Below, one piece after another: positions 11,601-22,548 of a stretch of 64,000 bases of DNA. Each line of letters starts with the position of its first letter. The first letter of the stretch is position 1. The stretch lies in assembly GCA_030063045.1 (NCBI GenBank), contig JAQSEB010000019.1, forward strand, positions 186,001 to 250,000. The letters are read 5' to 3'. The notes beneath the pieces were generated by a model, which had not been told where the DNA came from, ran no database searches, and was given only the letters and a program-made list of their open reading frames with translations. This DNA is from Pratylenchus scribneri (lineage: Eukaryota; Nematoda; Chromadorea; Rhabditida; Pratylenchidae). Made by a program: the position numbers and the translations under genes.

Positions 11601-14600
11601 CCGTCAATGAAACTTATTTATATTTGAAGGGAGTTCGCGGAAAAATTTACATGCCGCAGGAAATTATGGATGAATTGAAAATTGAAGCCAACGATGAAGT
11701 GACCATTCAACCGGTATGTAAAGGATACTATTTTTTGCTTCAAAAAAGTCTTTTTTCATTAAAAGTAATTATTACTTCTAGTAATTCAGAAACCGGTTTT
11801 AGACATTACAAACCTTTTACCAATTTGTAGATCTCGTCGAGACGAATCGAATGGTATATAAATGTTAGGTTTTGGCCCAAAATTAAAGTGTTTAAAACCA
11901 AAAACCGGAATTATGGTTTAAACGTTTTAATACCCTTTAATTTTGACCAAACCATGGCAAATTATATACTAATCGACGCGTCTAGATGAGATCTACAAAA
12001 TGATATAAGGTTTGTAGGGTCTAAAACCGGTTTCTGATTTATTAGAAGTCAAAAACTACTTTTGGGTAAAAAATAATTTTTGGTAAAAAATATTTTAAAA
12101 ATAAAATTACAGTTGGCTGATGATGATGCCGAAAAGAGTGTGGCCAAACTGATCAAAATTCAAATTAATCACTGTGATGGCAATGCAAAATGTCCAAATG
12201 AAAATTCAGGGTAAATTTTATATTATTTTATAAAATATCTTTTTACAATAATTTACAGAAATGCATCGAAAACTGTATTCTTCCATGCCAATGACATTGT
12301 CAACAGCAGTTTTAAAAAGGCATTTTCTGGGAAAATTATGAATTTGAATGTGGCAGGTGAAATATTTTAGCTATAAAAACCGAAAAATAGAGTCTAAAAA
12401 CCGGAAATCCATGGGTCAAAATCAACCGTTTTTTTCTTTTTCAACTTTCATCCTGAGAGTCAATTTTTGGTTCGAATTTTACTTTGTGGAGTCATTTTGC
12501 CTAAAATTTTTTTCCTGGGGGCCACATTTTGGCTTCTCTCTCCCTATCAGCTATCGGGCCATTTTGACATAAAATTTACCTTAGCACACGACTAATTTGA
12601 CTTAATTTATCCCTATAATGGAAATTTTCGTTTAATTTTTCTCTGTCTGGGCAATTTTGATTTTTTCCCTTGGCAGTAGAATTTTTAGTTAAAATTTCTT
12701 TCAATGAGGCAAGAAGATTTAGAAATTAATGGAGAAAAAGTATTGATAATGTTTATGGTGTCTTTTTTCGGAAACCCGACAACAAAAACCTAATCAGTTT
12801 AAAACCGATTTAATCCTAATATTCATCCATTCTATTTTGCAGGACATTTGGACGTAAAAGATGAAGAAATTAAAAATGGCATGCAAAAATTTCAAACGAA
12901 TTTGTTTGAAGATGAAATGGATGGCGATCCTAAGGCTTGCATCAAATTTCGAATTTCTGAAATTCAAGGCAATATGGGAGAACAAATCCAATCGGCGGCT
13001 GGTAGCACAAAAGAATTGTCTCCAGTGGAAAACATTCAATTTGGAATGATCAAAAATGACACAATCATTGAAATCGAAACAATCGATGCCAAATTGATCA
13101 TTTTCGGAATTGAGGGGTAAATTTAAATCACACTTTTATAATAATTAATTTAATTTAGTCAAACCATTGCTCCACCAAAATTGTTTGACCAAAATGGATG
13201 GAATTTGCATGAGAACATTGGCGGATTGAGCGAAGAGTTGGACGAAATATTCGAACATGCTTTCAGTCCTCGAATGTTCCCGCCAGATTGCAGAATGGGT
13301 TTAAAGGTAGGAAAAAACGAATTAAAATAATAATAAATGCTTTTATTAGAATGTTCGCGGAATATTGCTTCATGGGCCACCGGGAACGGGAAAAACATTG
13401 ATTGCCCATGAAGTGGGAAAAGCTTTGAATTCGAGGGAGCCAAAGGTGCTCAGTGGTGCCGATGTTCAAAGGTGCATTTTGGGTTTAAAACATTGAAATT
13501 TAAAATATATATTCCTATTAAATTTTATCAAAGTTGTTGGTATGGTCAGTCCGAGAAAAATGTCAGAACACTTTTTGTGGATGCCGAACGGGAGCAAGCA
13601 TTGGCCGGTGATCAATCAGCACTGCATGTCATCATCATCGATGAACTGGATTCACTATGTCCTAATCGAAAAAATGTATGCAAAATAAATATATCATTTT
13701 ATTCTCAAAAATGCCGTATGACCTCTTTTAATTCCACGAGATAAATTATTTCTTAACCATATCCGAGAGTAGGGATTTTTAAGAAAAAATGGGAGGAATT
13801 ATTTGACTGTTTGAAAATTCATTATTTTATCTAATATTTTTTTATTTTCCTAGTCCAATGATAAAACGGATCAGCGCATTGTGAACACTTTGTTGGCCAA
13901 ATTGGACGGTGTTCAACAGTTGAACAATATTTTGATCATTGGAATGACAAATTTTTTGGACACCATCGATCCGGCCTTACTTCGTCCTGGCCGTCTGGAA
14001 TTGCAAGTAAGTCCATCGAAATTTTATAAAAATATTTATAAAATTCGGAATATTTTATAATATTTTTGGGGATTATAAAAAAGAAAATTAATAAATTTAT
14101 TAAATTTTTTATTTTTTCCAGATCAAGATTGGTTTGCCAAACGAAAAAGGGCGAGAAGAAATTCTCGAAATTCACACAAAAACAATGAGGTAAAAAGTGG
14201 AAAAAAATTCCCCCAAAAATTCAAATTCTCATCAGAGAATCAAATCGACTCAATGAAGATGTGAATTTGGCCGAATTGGCAAAGAAAACAATTAATTATT
14301 CGGGAGCAGAATTGGAAGGATTGGTTCGCGCTGCCAAATCACAGGTATCTAAAAATGTTTTTATCAGAAGTAAAATTTTAATTAAAGGCAATGAAACGAT
14401 TTTTGAATGCAAATAAACAGCAAAATGTGAAAGAAAACACTGCAAATGAGCCAAATTATTCAGAATTGAAAATTTGTGCCGTCGATTTTGAATTGGCTTT
14501 TGAAAAGAACATTAAACCAGTAAATTTTTTTAAATTGAAAGTTTTAATAATTTAAACTTTTTCCATAGGCATTTGGAAAAGGCTCAAAAGATGGTGAATA

Positions 14601-16496
14601 TTTGAAGCAAATCCTTTGCCGTGAGCCAATTCTTTGGTCATCGAAAATTGAGAAATTGCTGGAAAAGGGTGCAAATTTGGTGGAAGAATTGCGGAACAGT
14701 GATGCGAGGTGGGTGAATTTTAAATAGAATTTAAATAAATTTTAAATATGAGTAATTATTTTTTAACCACAAAAAAAGTAATTTTCAACTTCTAATAAAT
14801 CAGAAAACGGTTTTAGACCTTAGAAACCTTATATAATTTGTAGATCTCATCGAGACGCATTGAATGGTATATAAAATGTCAGGTTTTGGCCCAAAATTAG
14901 TCTTTAAAACCAAAAAAACAAGTGATTTAAACAGTTTAATACCCTTTAATTTTGACCAAACCATGAAAAATTATATACCAATCGACGCGTCTCGATGACT
15001 TTGGATAAAAAAAATTATTTTTTGGATAAATATTATTATTTTTGGATGAAAAAATAATTACTTTTTTGCAAATTTCGGAATAAATATTTTCCAGATTTTA
15101 AAAATATATGTTTATGTTATTAATACGTATTTAAAATTTAAGCGTCATTGGTCAATCTCGCTTGCTATTGCTGAATGGCCCAATGAAATCTGGCAAAACA
15201 TTTTTGGCGACAATAATCGCACAACGCGCAGAAATTCCATATGTGATTAACATTTTAATTATTTAACATAATTGCTTTATTGTAGATCCGCTTTGTCAAT
15301 GTGTCTTTAATGCTAAATTCATCAAATTTTGAGGATAAAACGCCAAAGGGCATTGTGGAAGAAATTATTTCGGAATGTGAAAACACCGATTTTTCATGCA
15401 TTATTTTCGAAAAAGTGGAGCAAATCATAAGTAAACATTTTTAAATTTATTTTCTAATTTTGATTTGCCCTTCATGCTATACAAATTTAGCTGGCAATGA
15501 AAGTTGGATTCAAGCAGTGCTTCAAATGTTGGCGGAAGTTTTCAATCAACAACCCTCAAAAGTAAATTTATATAAAATGTGATTAGAATAAGGATGGTAT
15601 TTAATTTGCAGAAAAAAACATTGAAAATGCAGAAAAGTTTATACCGGTTTAATGGCTTGTCCTAAACCCCCAAAACCTATACCCATACGATAGATCTCGC
15701 CGAGATGCATCGTTTGATGCATATTTTGTCATGGTTTGATCAAAAATTAAGGGTTTTAAACCACTAAAACCATCATATGGGTTTTGGTTCAAAACCAATT
15801 AAACCACATGACAAATTATATACCATTCGATGCGACTTTGACGAGCTCTATCCAAAGGTATATGGTTTGTGAATTTTGAATAACCCCCTAAATCGGTATA
15901 AACTTTTCTCCATTTTCAATACTCTTTTCGTAATTTTAAACAAATTTGAAATATTAAAAATCACTTTATTAAAGGGAAAACGCCTTCTTCTAATTGCCAC
16001 AAGCTGTGCTGGGCCAGATTGGTTTGAACAAATCGGAATGCATTCATGCCTTCAAAATCGCATTGAATTGCCCGGAATTGACAAATTCGATGATGCAATC
16101 AATTTTTTGGCTGCGGCAACAAAACAGGGGAAAACAATGGACAATGTGGAAAATGAGGCGGTCCAAAAATGGTTCACAAAGGCGGAGTTGGATGCAATTT
16201 CTAAAATTGGCGCAAAATTCGATAGTAAAATGGCGCCGACCGTCAAAGATTTGGTGCAGTTGACTGAATGGGTCAGTTTTTTGTATTTAAATAAATTATT
16301 AATAAAAATTAACTCAATAAATAAAAAAAATAATTAAAGAATTTATTATTTTTCAAAATTTTTTATACAGTATTCCAAAGGAGAAGAAGCTAGTGCCGAC
16401 AAAATTGCGCCATTCAAGCAGCGCCTGATTGAGCTAATTGACCAGCAGAAGAAATATGCTAATGTCTCGGCCGCACAGTTGAGCATGTATCGATGA
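8606..16496 (+). CDS. Divergent NSF-like AAA ATPase with N-terminal coiled coil
   Basis: Twenty-five exons, all phases consistent: 8606-8686, 8736-8777, 8824-8871, 8916-8996, 9221-9338, 11064-11253, 11380-11430, 11481-11529, 11579-11713, 12113-12210, 12259-12356, 12843-13116, 13159-13306, 13350-13471, 13534-13675, 13854-14006, 14122-14189, 14236-14344, 14388-14519, 14569-14708, 15143-15242, 15286-15430, 15491-15561, 15975-16271, 16371-16496; about 1005 residues against about 750-820 for usual NSF. The first exons encode short coiled-coil repeats (KVNKLE). D1 (from about residue 430) has Walker A GPPGTGKT (480-487), Walker [10 protein letters not shown] (543-551) and LLRPGRLE with the arginine fingers, but the sensor GMTNR is GMTNF. 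D2 keeps Walker A GPMKSGKT (772-779) but its Walker B reads CIIFEKVE, without the usual Asp pair. NSF disassembles SNARE complexes as a hexamer; here the altered D2 and long N-terminus suggest a paralogue with a changed role. Confidence 0.85.
9455..10989. mobile_element. 1.5-kb foldback element with minisatellite arms
   Basis: Near-perfect inverted repeat inside intron 5 of the NSF-like gene. The left arm starts GCTTAATTGCCTGTCTAAAG and the right arm ends with its complement. Each arm contains, in mirror order, five copies of a 38-bp unit (CCTGTCTAAAGGGGCTGAAT...), a unique AAAAAGGCTTTTCAACATTC block, five to seven copies of a 20-bp unit (GGATTAAGGTGGATATAGAG), and a GC-richer segment. The centre (10000-10370) has degenerate TTAATCC/CCCTAATCCCTAG repeats and no open frame. 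This is the structure of Foldback-type elements. No clear target duplication was found. The host gene must splice a 1.7-kb intron able to form a very long RNA hairpin. Confidence 0.85.
11262..11425 (+). repeat. 82-bp tandem duplication across a splice acceptor
   Basis: Two identical 82-bp copies, 11262-11343 and 11344-11425. The unit spans the end of an intron, its acceptor and the first 46 bases of exon 7 of the NSF-like gene. The first copy has an acceptor (11297) but is followed by TTTATT rather than a donor and would read into a stop; only the second copy gives a complete exon (11380-11430). Confidence 0.9.
11774..12049. mobile_element. MITE-like inverted-repeat element, copy 1
   Basis: 276-bp palindromic element in NSF-like intron 9. 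Ends are ACTTCTA...TAGAAGT with long imperfect arms containing AAACCGGTTTTAGAC, TACAAACC, TAGATCTCGTCGAGACGAAT and TGGTATATAA, mirrored on the right. Related copies occur at 14790-14999, 15633-15907 and 30833-31108. Confidence 0.75.
14790..14999. mobile_element. MITE-like element, copy 2, truncated
   Basis: Same family as 11774-12049, in NSF-like intron 20: ACTTCTAATAAATCAGAAAA at the left, then AGATCTCATCGAGACGCATT, and the mirrored CCAATCGACGCGTCTCGATG at the right, where it stops short of the terminal arm. Confidence 0.7.
15633..15907. mobile_element. MITE-like element, related subfamily
   Basis: Inverted-repeat element in NSF-like intron 23 with ends AAAAGTTTATACCGGTTTA and TAAATCGGTATAAACTTTT. 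The interior carries the same AGATCTCGCCGAGATGCATC and ATATACCATTCGATGCG motifs as the other family members, but the tips differ. Confidence 0.7.
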
Positions 16497-16615
16497 GATG
16501 AATTGGGAAACAAAGAAGACAACGGTCATATTATTTGGAATTAATTTTTGCTTTTTTATTGGAATTGGGAGAAATTTATTGTATTTTATTTACATTTTTG
16601 AAAATTGTTAGATTT

Positions 16616-16805
16616 CCACCAATTTGTGCTTTATTGAATTTTATTTAACCTCCAATTTGTGCTTTAATTAATTTTATTTATCCACCAATTTATGCATTAT
16701 CGAATTTTATTAATCCACCAATTTATGCATTATTAAATTTTATTTATCCACCAATTTATGCATTATTGAATTTTATTTATCCACCAATTTGTGCTTTAAT
16801 TAATC
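16616..16805 (+). repeat. AT-rich tandem repeat, about six units
   Basis: Roughly 40-bp unit (CCACCAATTTATGCATTATT, then GAATTTTATTTAT) repeated about six times with small changes, 120 bases downstream of the NSF-like stop codon; it may lie in the 3' UTR. Confidence 0.75.
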
Positions 16806-17207
16806 CATTTAAGTTTGCATCATTCTATTTGATAATAAATTTTATAAAATTACATCTCTTTCCTTTATATCATTCGGTTCATAAATTCGTGCCTTTTGAA
16901 TAAAATATTTAATTAATTGTATTTATTTGACAATTAAAGATTGATCATGATCAACATTAAGATAAACACAAATATCCGCTATTATTATATCAAAAGGAAG
17001 GAAGGAAGAAGGAACAGATTTTAATAAATTTTAGTCATACTCATAAGTATTTGTTAGATTATCAAACATTTGAGAAATAAATTTATCAAATCCAAATCAT
17101 CAAAAGAATGTTAGCCATAGATAGAAAATCAGTAATTTCCCAATCTAAAAAATTTTTCTAGTTTCTTTGCTTTAAGTTGCTTTGAATGAAAATTGCACTA
17201 TCTTAAC
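16806..17207. other. Intergenic, no gene seen
   Basis: AT-rich spacer between two tandem repeat arrays; no coding or RNA signal. Confidence 0.4.
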
Positions 17208-17757
17208 CGAAATGTATTTTGCCCTTTCCGGAAAATGTTCGCCAAAATGTGTTTTTCCCTTTCTATGAAATGTTCGCCAAAATGTGTTTTGCCCTTTCTG
17301 GAAATGTTCGCCAAAATGTGTTTTGCCCTTTCTGGAAATGTTCGCCAAAATGTGTTTTTCCCTTTCTGGAAATGTTCGCCAAAATGTGTTTTGCCCTTTC
17401 TGGAAATGTTCGCCAAAATGTGTTTTTCCCTTTCTGGAAATGTTCGCCAAAATGTGTTTTGCCCTTTCTGGAAATGTTCGCCAAAATGTGTTTTGCCCTT
17501 TCTGGAAATGTTCGCCAAAATGTGTTTTTGCCCTTTCTGGAAATGTTCGCCAAAATGTGTTTTGCCCTTTCTGGAAATGTTCGCCAAAATGTGTTTTGCC
17601 CTTACTGGAAATGTTCGCCAAAATGTGTTTTTGCCCTTTCTGGAAATGTTCGCCAAAATGTGTTTTGCCCTTTCTGGAAATGTTCGCCAAAATGTGTTTT
17701 GCCCTTACTGGAAATGTTCGCCAAAATGTGTTTTGCCCTTACTGGGAAATGTTCACT
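17208..17757 (+). repeat. 34-bp minisatellite, about 16 units
   Basis: Highly homogeneous array of CCAAAATGTGTTTTGCCCTT followed by TCTGGAAATGTTCG, with units of 33-35 bases because of T-run slippage. The unit lacks stop codons in several frames on both strands, so five long overlapping open frames arise; these are artefacts of the repeat, not genes. Confidence 0.92.
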
Positions 17758-18533
17758 TTAGTTTCCAGCTAATCCTACTCCGAAAACCAAAGTGTAAAGA
17801 TTTTTTTATTTTTATTGTTCAAATTGTGCAAGTTAGCCTTATAAAAAAGCGCTAATATAAAGAAAAAATTTAGGCATTTGAAAATCGGATGGATAAAGGG
17901 AATGCAAAAAAATCAATACTTTCAATTTTCACATATTCCCATCGAAGATATCCCTCATTTGCTCAAATCAATGCGAATAATGTCTATTGATTTAAAAAAA
18001 CAGCCAACAATTCGCCAAAACCAGCAGGTATTCATATCAATTTAAAATAAAATCCACATTTAAAATTTAAGTCATCAATTATTTGCCATCAATTGGTCAA
18101 AGGCCATAAACAGACTATAAATTAGAAATAATGAGCTAGTTATCCACTAATTTTAAATGATTCGCAAACAAAAAATATTTCCAAACCGCTTTGTGAACCG
18201 ATAATAGTCAGTCAATTCAATTAGTGAAAAACTAATGCTTAATTCGAATTCTACATCCTTCAAATGCCTCACCCCATGGAAAAATGGGGTCTAAAATTTA
18301 AGATCATTATTCTTTTAATTTTAATCATATTTATTAGAACCTTTTATAAATGGTCAATAAAACATAATAAATTTAAATTAAATAAAGAATTATTAATTAC
18401 TTTAAATTTCCAAAACCATATTTTAAGGCATCGATAATATGCCAAAATTGGTTAAAGGCCTCAACTACAATTAGAAAATTATAAAATAAAACATTCTAAA
18501 AAATAACGAAAAGGCTCTATAAATTGAGGCAAA
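17758..18533. other. Intergenic, no gene seen
   Basis: AT-rich, no open frame of note and no repeat that I can define. Confidence 0.4.
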
Positions 18534-19008
18534 CCCAGGGTCGCAAAAAAAAATACAGAGCAAATTATTTTGAGGATTTCATCAAATATTGGAAATATTA
18601 TAAAAATAATGTAATTTGTAAATTATGTTGGGAATAAGAGAATTCTGAAAAGCATTATAAAATGTTCATCATTTTGAAATCTATTTTTAGACCAATTTTG
18701 AAAATGATTCGGAAAAGAATATGAAAATAAATTCTCAAAATGTTATAAATTTCAGAATATTTTTGTACTATCTTTATTTTAAAAATATGCTAAAAATAGT
18801 TCAATTTTTATAATATTTCTCAAAATGAATTTATTCTCAAAATTTATTTTTTACATTCATTTTCAGAATCATTTTGAAATTTTGAGTTAAAATAATGTTA
18901 AAATAGTACATTCACAAAATATATTGGAAATGCATTCAAATTTTGAGAATATTCTGACCCACAAGACATAAAAGGAATAAATAAATGTTTTATTGAGGGA
19001 TATGCATA

Positions 19009-19078
19009 GCCTCTTTAGCTCAATATTATGTCGCTGACTTTGGCACTTGACTACTCGGGTTCGAATCCCAGCTGCGGC
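19009..19078 (+). other. tRNA-like sequence, probably SINE head or tRNA pseudogene
   Basis: A-box-like TTTAGCTCAAT near 19016 and an exact B box GGTTCGAATCC near 19058 are spaced as in a tRNA gene (70 bases), but the acceptor arm pairs only over GCC/GGC, the D stem does not close, and the T stem has a mismatch. It is followed at once by an AATCAGAACA-type repeat, as in a tRNA-derived SINE with a simple tail. Confidence 0.5.
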
Positions 19079-19094
19079 AGGTAATTATATGAGT

Positions 19095-19325
19095 GAAATC
19101 AGAATCAGAACAAGGGGAAAAAATCAGAATGGTGCGCGAGAAAAATCAGAACAAGGGAAAAATCAGAACAGAAAATCAGAACAAGGGAAAAATCAGAACA
19201 GAAAGTCAGAACAAAGGAGAAAGGCAGAAGAGTGCGCGAGATAAATCAGAACAAGGAAAAAATCAGAACAGAAAATCAGAACAAGGGAAAAATCAGAACA
19301 GAAAATCAGAACAAGGGAAATCAAA
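19095..19325 (+). repeat. Purine-rich minisatellite
   Basis: Repeats of AATCAGAACAAGGGAAAA and AATCAGAACAGAA alternating, interrupted twice by a GTGCGCGAGA word. The open frames over it are repeat artefacts. Confidence 0.8.
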
Positions 19326-19673
19326 TTTTTTACCCATTTTCAGAATATTCTGAGAATTATGGTATTTTAAAGATCATTTTTTGACCAATTTTAAGAATGC
19401 ATGCTTAAAATAAGGCTGAAAATGGATTTTGAAATGAATTTTATTTTTAAAATATTTCCAAAATTCCAAATATTTTGAGAATTCATTTTTTTTATTCATT
19501 TTTAACGCATATTCTGAGAATGGAAATGAGTTTTATTTTTAAAATCATTCTCAAAATTCTGTTATCTTAATGATATTCCCAGAATTGTTGTATTTCCATT
19601 TTGGTTATAACTCTGAAATCCCACACATTTCAACATCATTCTCAGAATTTCAACCAAAAAATGCGACCCTGGG

Positions 19674-20949
19674 AAAATGCGATCTTTTATGATTTCCCAA
19701 TCTTTATAAAACCAGAAATTTCCCAAAAATAATAAAAATACGAAAATAATAAAAATGCGATTTTCTGTTTCGTGTTTTTCCATTTTTCTGATTCTCTTAT
19801 TTCAGCAGGAAAATGGCCATGGAAGCACGGATCTTGGAAAGACAAGAAATTTGGGAAGGTTTAATAAAAAAAAATGCAAAATGGAATTGTGTAATAATGG
19901 GTATTTTTTGACTAATTTATTTTAGATTAAAAAAAGACGGCAGCAATAGGCACTGGCTGATTAGGGGAATTGGGTAAATGGATAATGGATATAATAAATT
20001 GGGGAATATTCAATAAATAAATCTTTTCATCTATAAATTCACAAATATTTTTTAAAGACAAACAAACATCTAAAAACAAATTTTAAAAAATGCTCAAATT
20101 CGAAATTTCATAATTCCCATCATCATCAACAAAGGCGACAGCCGAAGTTCTATGAGAACAATGAAAAAAAAATAGTCGAAAAATGCTTTAGGATAATAAA
20201 GAAAAACAAACATAAATATTTTAAAATATGTCACTTAAAAATATAAATAAAAATGGATTCTGAAAGCAAAATATTCAGATTAAAAAATTATATTAGCGGT
20301 GAGAACATTATTATGAAAAATTCAAGAACAAGTCGACACATTTTTCACATTTGTTTGAATCAGTTTTTGATGCTTTAGTATTTTGAATTGATCCTTCACA
20401 AACCGAATAATCAATTTGCAATATCTCCATTAACCATCACTCACAATTCTGATTAAAAAAATAACAAAAAATTAGAAGAATGATGGGAAAATTGCCATAA
20501 GGCATATATGAAGATTTAATAAGGGTCAGCTAACAGCTACAATATTCCTCTTCATAGATTCCAATCCTCCTCCATACTTTGATCAATTTGATTTTTATTC
20601 AACAAATGCTTTATCTTTATCTCTCTCTCCTTTTTTGATTAAAATAAAATGTGGATCTTTCCTTTCATCGGCAAAATTCATAATTGAAGAATTGGCGACC
20701 CTTGATGTTATAATTATATAAAATAATTTTCTGAGGCTCTTCATATTCATTCATTCAAATTATACGAAAAAATGACGAACTTGCCAAAAATGCCCAAATT
20801 TTTCTCCTTCTCTTTTCCCAGAAAAGTAGGATTACTTTCATTCTATTTCTAAAAAATACAACCCTGTAAAATCAAGGATATCCATTTTTATTTATTTAAA
20901 ATTTTAGCAGATATTTCTATTCAAATTATTTATCTTTAAATCTAATAAT
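19674..20949. other. Intergenic, no gene seen
   Basis: AT-rich spacer; an isolated ATGGCCATGGAAGCACGG stretch near 19812 does not extend into a credible exon. Confidence 0.4.
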
Positions 20950-21359
20950 ATGGATCCACTCAAAATGGGAACAAAAATGCTGATGTTTTCAATTGTTTTA
21001 TTTGGATTCTGCTTTGTCATTTTCATATTAACAATGAATTATTGGCAAAACCAATTTGATATCGTGAAGGAAGAAATGGCCGAAATTAAGAAAAATTTTG
21101 CCCAGGAAAATAAAATACTGTAATGAAGGAACAAATTGTCGATATAATAAAAGAGGAAAATGGTAAATTGAAGGAAGAAATGGCTGACCAACTTGCTGGA
21201 CAAAATCAAGAATTTGAAGAGAAGATCCGTGCATTAGAAGGGAAATTGTATCCGGCTGTGAATTTGTTCTCATCTGGACAAATAATCCGCACAAATTTTG
21301 GCAATGAAAAATTCCGCTTCAATACATCTAAACTTCGCCAGGAATTGGTTGAATGGTGA
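20950..21359 (+). pseudogene. Single-pass membrane coiled-coil protein, copy A (frame break)
   Basis: ATG at 20950 opens MDPLKMGTKMLMF followed by one hydrophobic segment (IVLFGFCFVIFILTMNYW), then a Lys/Glu-rich helix that stops at 21121-21123. The helix resumes in another frame from 21123 (MKEQIVDIIKEENGKL...) and continues to 21359 with coiled-coil character (QEFEEKIRALEGKL) and a short basic tail. One indel near 21120 therefore separates the membrane anchor from most of the coiled coil. A second, more decayed copy lies at 32655. Each copy sits about 1.6 kb upstream of a papain-like protease gene, which shows that the two-gene module was duplicated. No family recognised. Confidence 0.55.
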
Positions 21360-22548
21360 AAAAATCAAATGAAAAAATACGACGGAATGATAATATCTAT
21401 TTCTAAAAATATGGAATGCATTTCTGAGAACATTTTATAATAATTCTTCGCAACTCATTTTAAAATAATTTTAATTTTGATTCATAGAAACATATTAACT
21501 TTTATTTTTATTTTGTTTTTATGATTATTACTGAATAATTATTATTTTATTTAAGTTTTGATTAATAAATACGATGTTGACTTTGTTTAAACAATTCCAT
21601 ATAGTAAAATTTTTGCCTATCTGACAGCATCCAAATACCGAAACAAATATTTTGGCTTATTGATTAAGGCTTAAAAAGCCAATATACCATTAAATTAAAT
21701 AAAATATTAATATGGAAAAGCCCCGATTTGTTCTCAGTAAATTTGGCTTCCATTCATCAACATATAAAAAGCAAATTCTAAAGCATTATTCAATTTCCGG
21801 ATCAAATTGTTTTAGATGAAGTTGAAAAGAAAAAGCATTGTGTTGCATTTGAAAATTAACAAAAAAATTAATTTATTTCATTTTTAAATGATTAATGATC
21901 ATTCATTTTAAAATCTATTTTCCAATTAAAATAATTTAGAAATTTTTTCTACAAAAAATTAATGGAATTGAATTCACAGATAGGAAAAAATTAGTGATTC
22001 TTTTCTTTTCTGAATATTTATTAGAGGCTAATTCTAATATTTTGTATTCTTTCTCAGAGTCCTATAATAATCTATAAGCAGCTCAGGAACTATCCCAATT
22101 CCCGAAATAATTAAATAGTCTCGAATTGAACAAAGATTGCCGGCAAAAAGTCTAAACCGGATTAGGTCCGGGGAAAGATCACGGCAATAAATGAAGTTTA
22201 TTCTTATCAATTCATTGTTCCATTCTCTCTATTTCACAAATAATAGGCTAGCCAAGAACCAAATGGAAAAAGATAATGGAAAATTAAAAATTGAATTGTG
22301 AGATGAAATGCTGATAATGAAAAAGTTGTCATTTTGTATAAATTGGAAGGGATTAATTTTTTAATAATTATTTTCTCTCGAATATTTTTCCGAGAGGTGT
22401 GCGAATGGCTTTTATATAATATATTAAGTTTAATTTTTTTTATTTTCCTAAAGGAATTTTCACCTTTTATAACAATAACATTATAAGAACTTAGCATTTT
22501 TCCATTCAATAATCTTATTATATCATTATAAATTTAAGATTATAAATC
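21360..22548. other. Intergenic, no gene seen
   Basis: Very AT-rich. It includes the 5' flank of the protease-like gene at 22549. No supported feature. Confidence 0.4.

Larger units (their letters stand above)
18534..19673. mobile_element. TIR element carrying a tRNA-like sequence
   Basis: 1.14 kb bounded by CCCAGGGTCGCA (18534-18545) and its exact complement TGCGACCCTGGG (19662-19673). The interior is full of TTTTCAGAATATTCTGAGAA-like palindromic words on both sides of a central block with a tRNA-like sequence (19009-19078) and a purine-rich minisatellite. No transposase is visible, so it is non-autonomous. Target duplication not identified. Confidence 0.65.

Noticed and set aside
17172..17855. 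Overlapping open frames of 96-220 codons on both strands
   Set aside because: They are frames of a 34-bp minisatellite; unit length variation makes the frame drift and no start, signal or domain is present.
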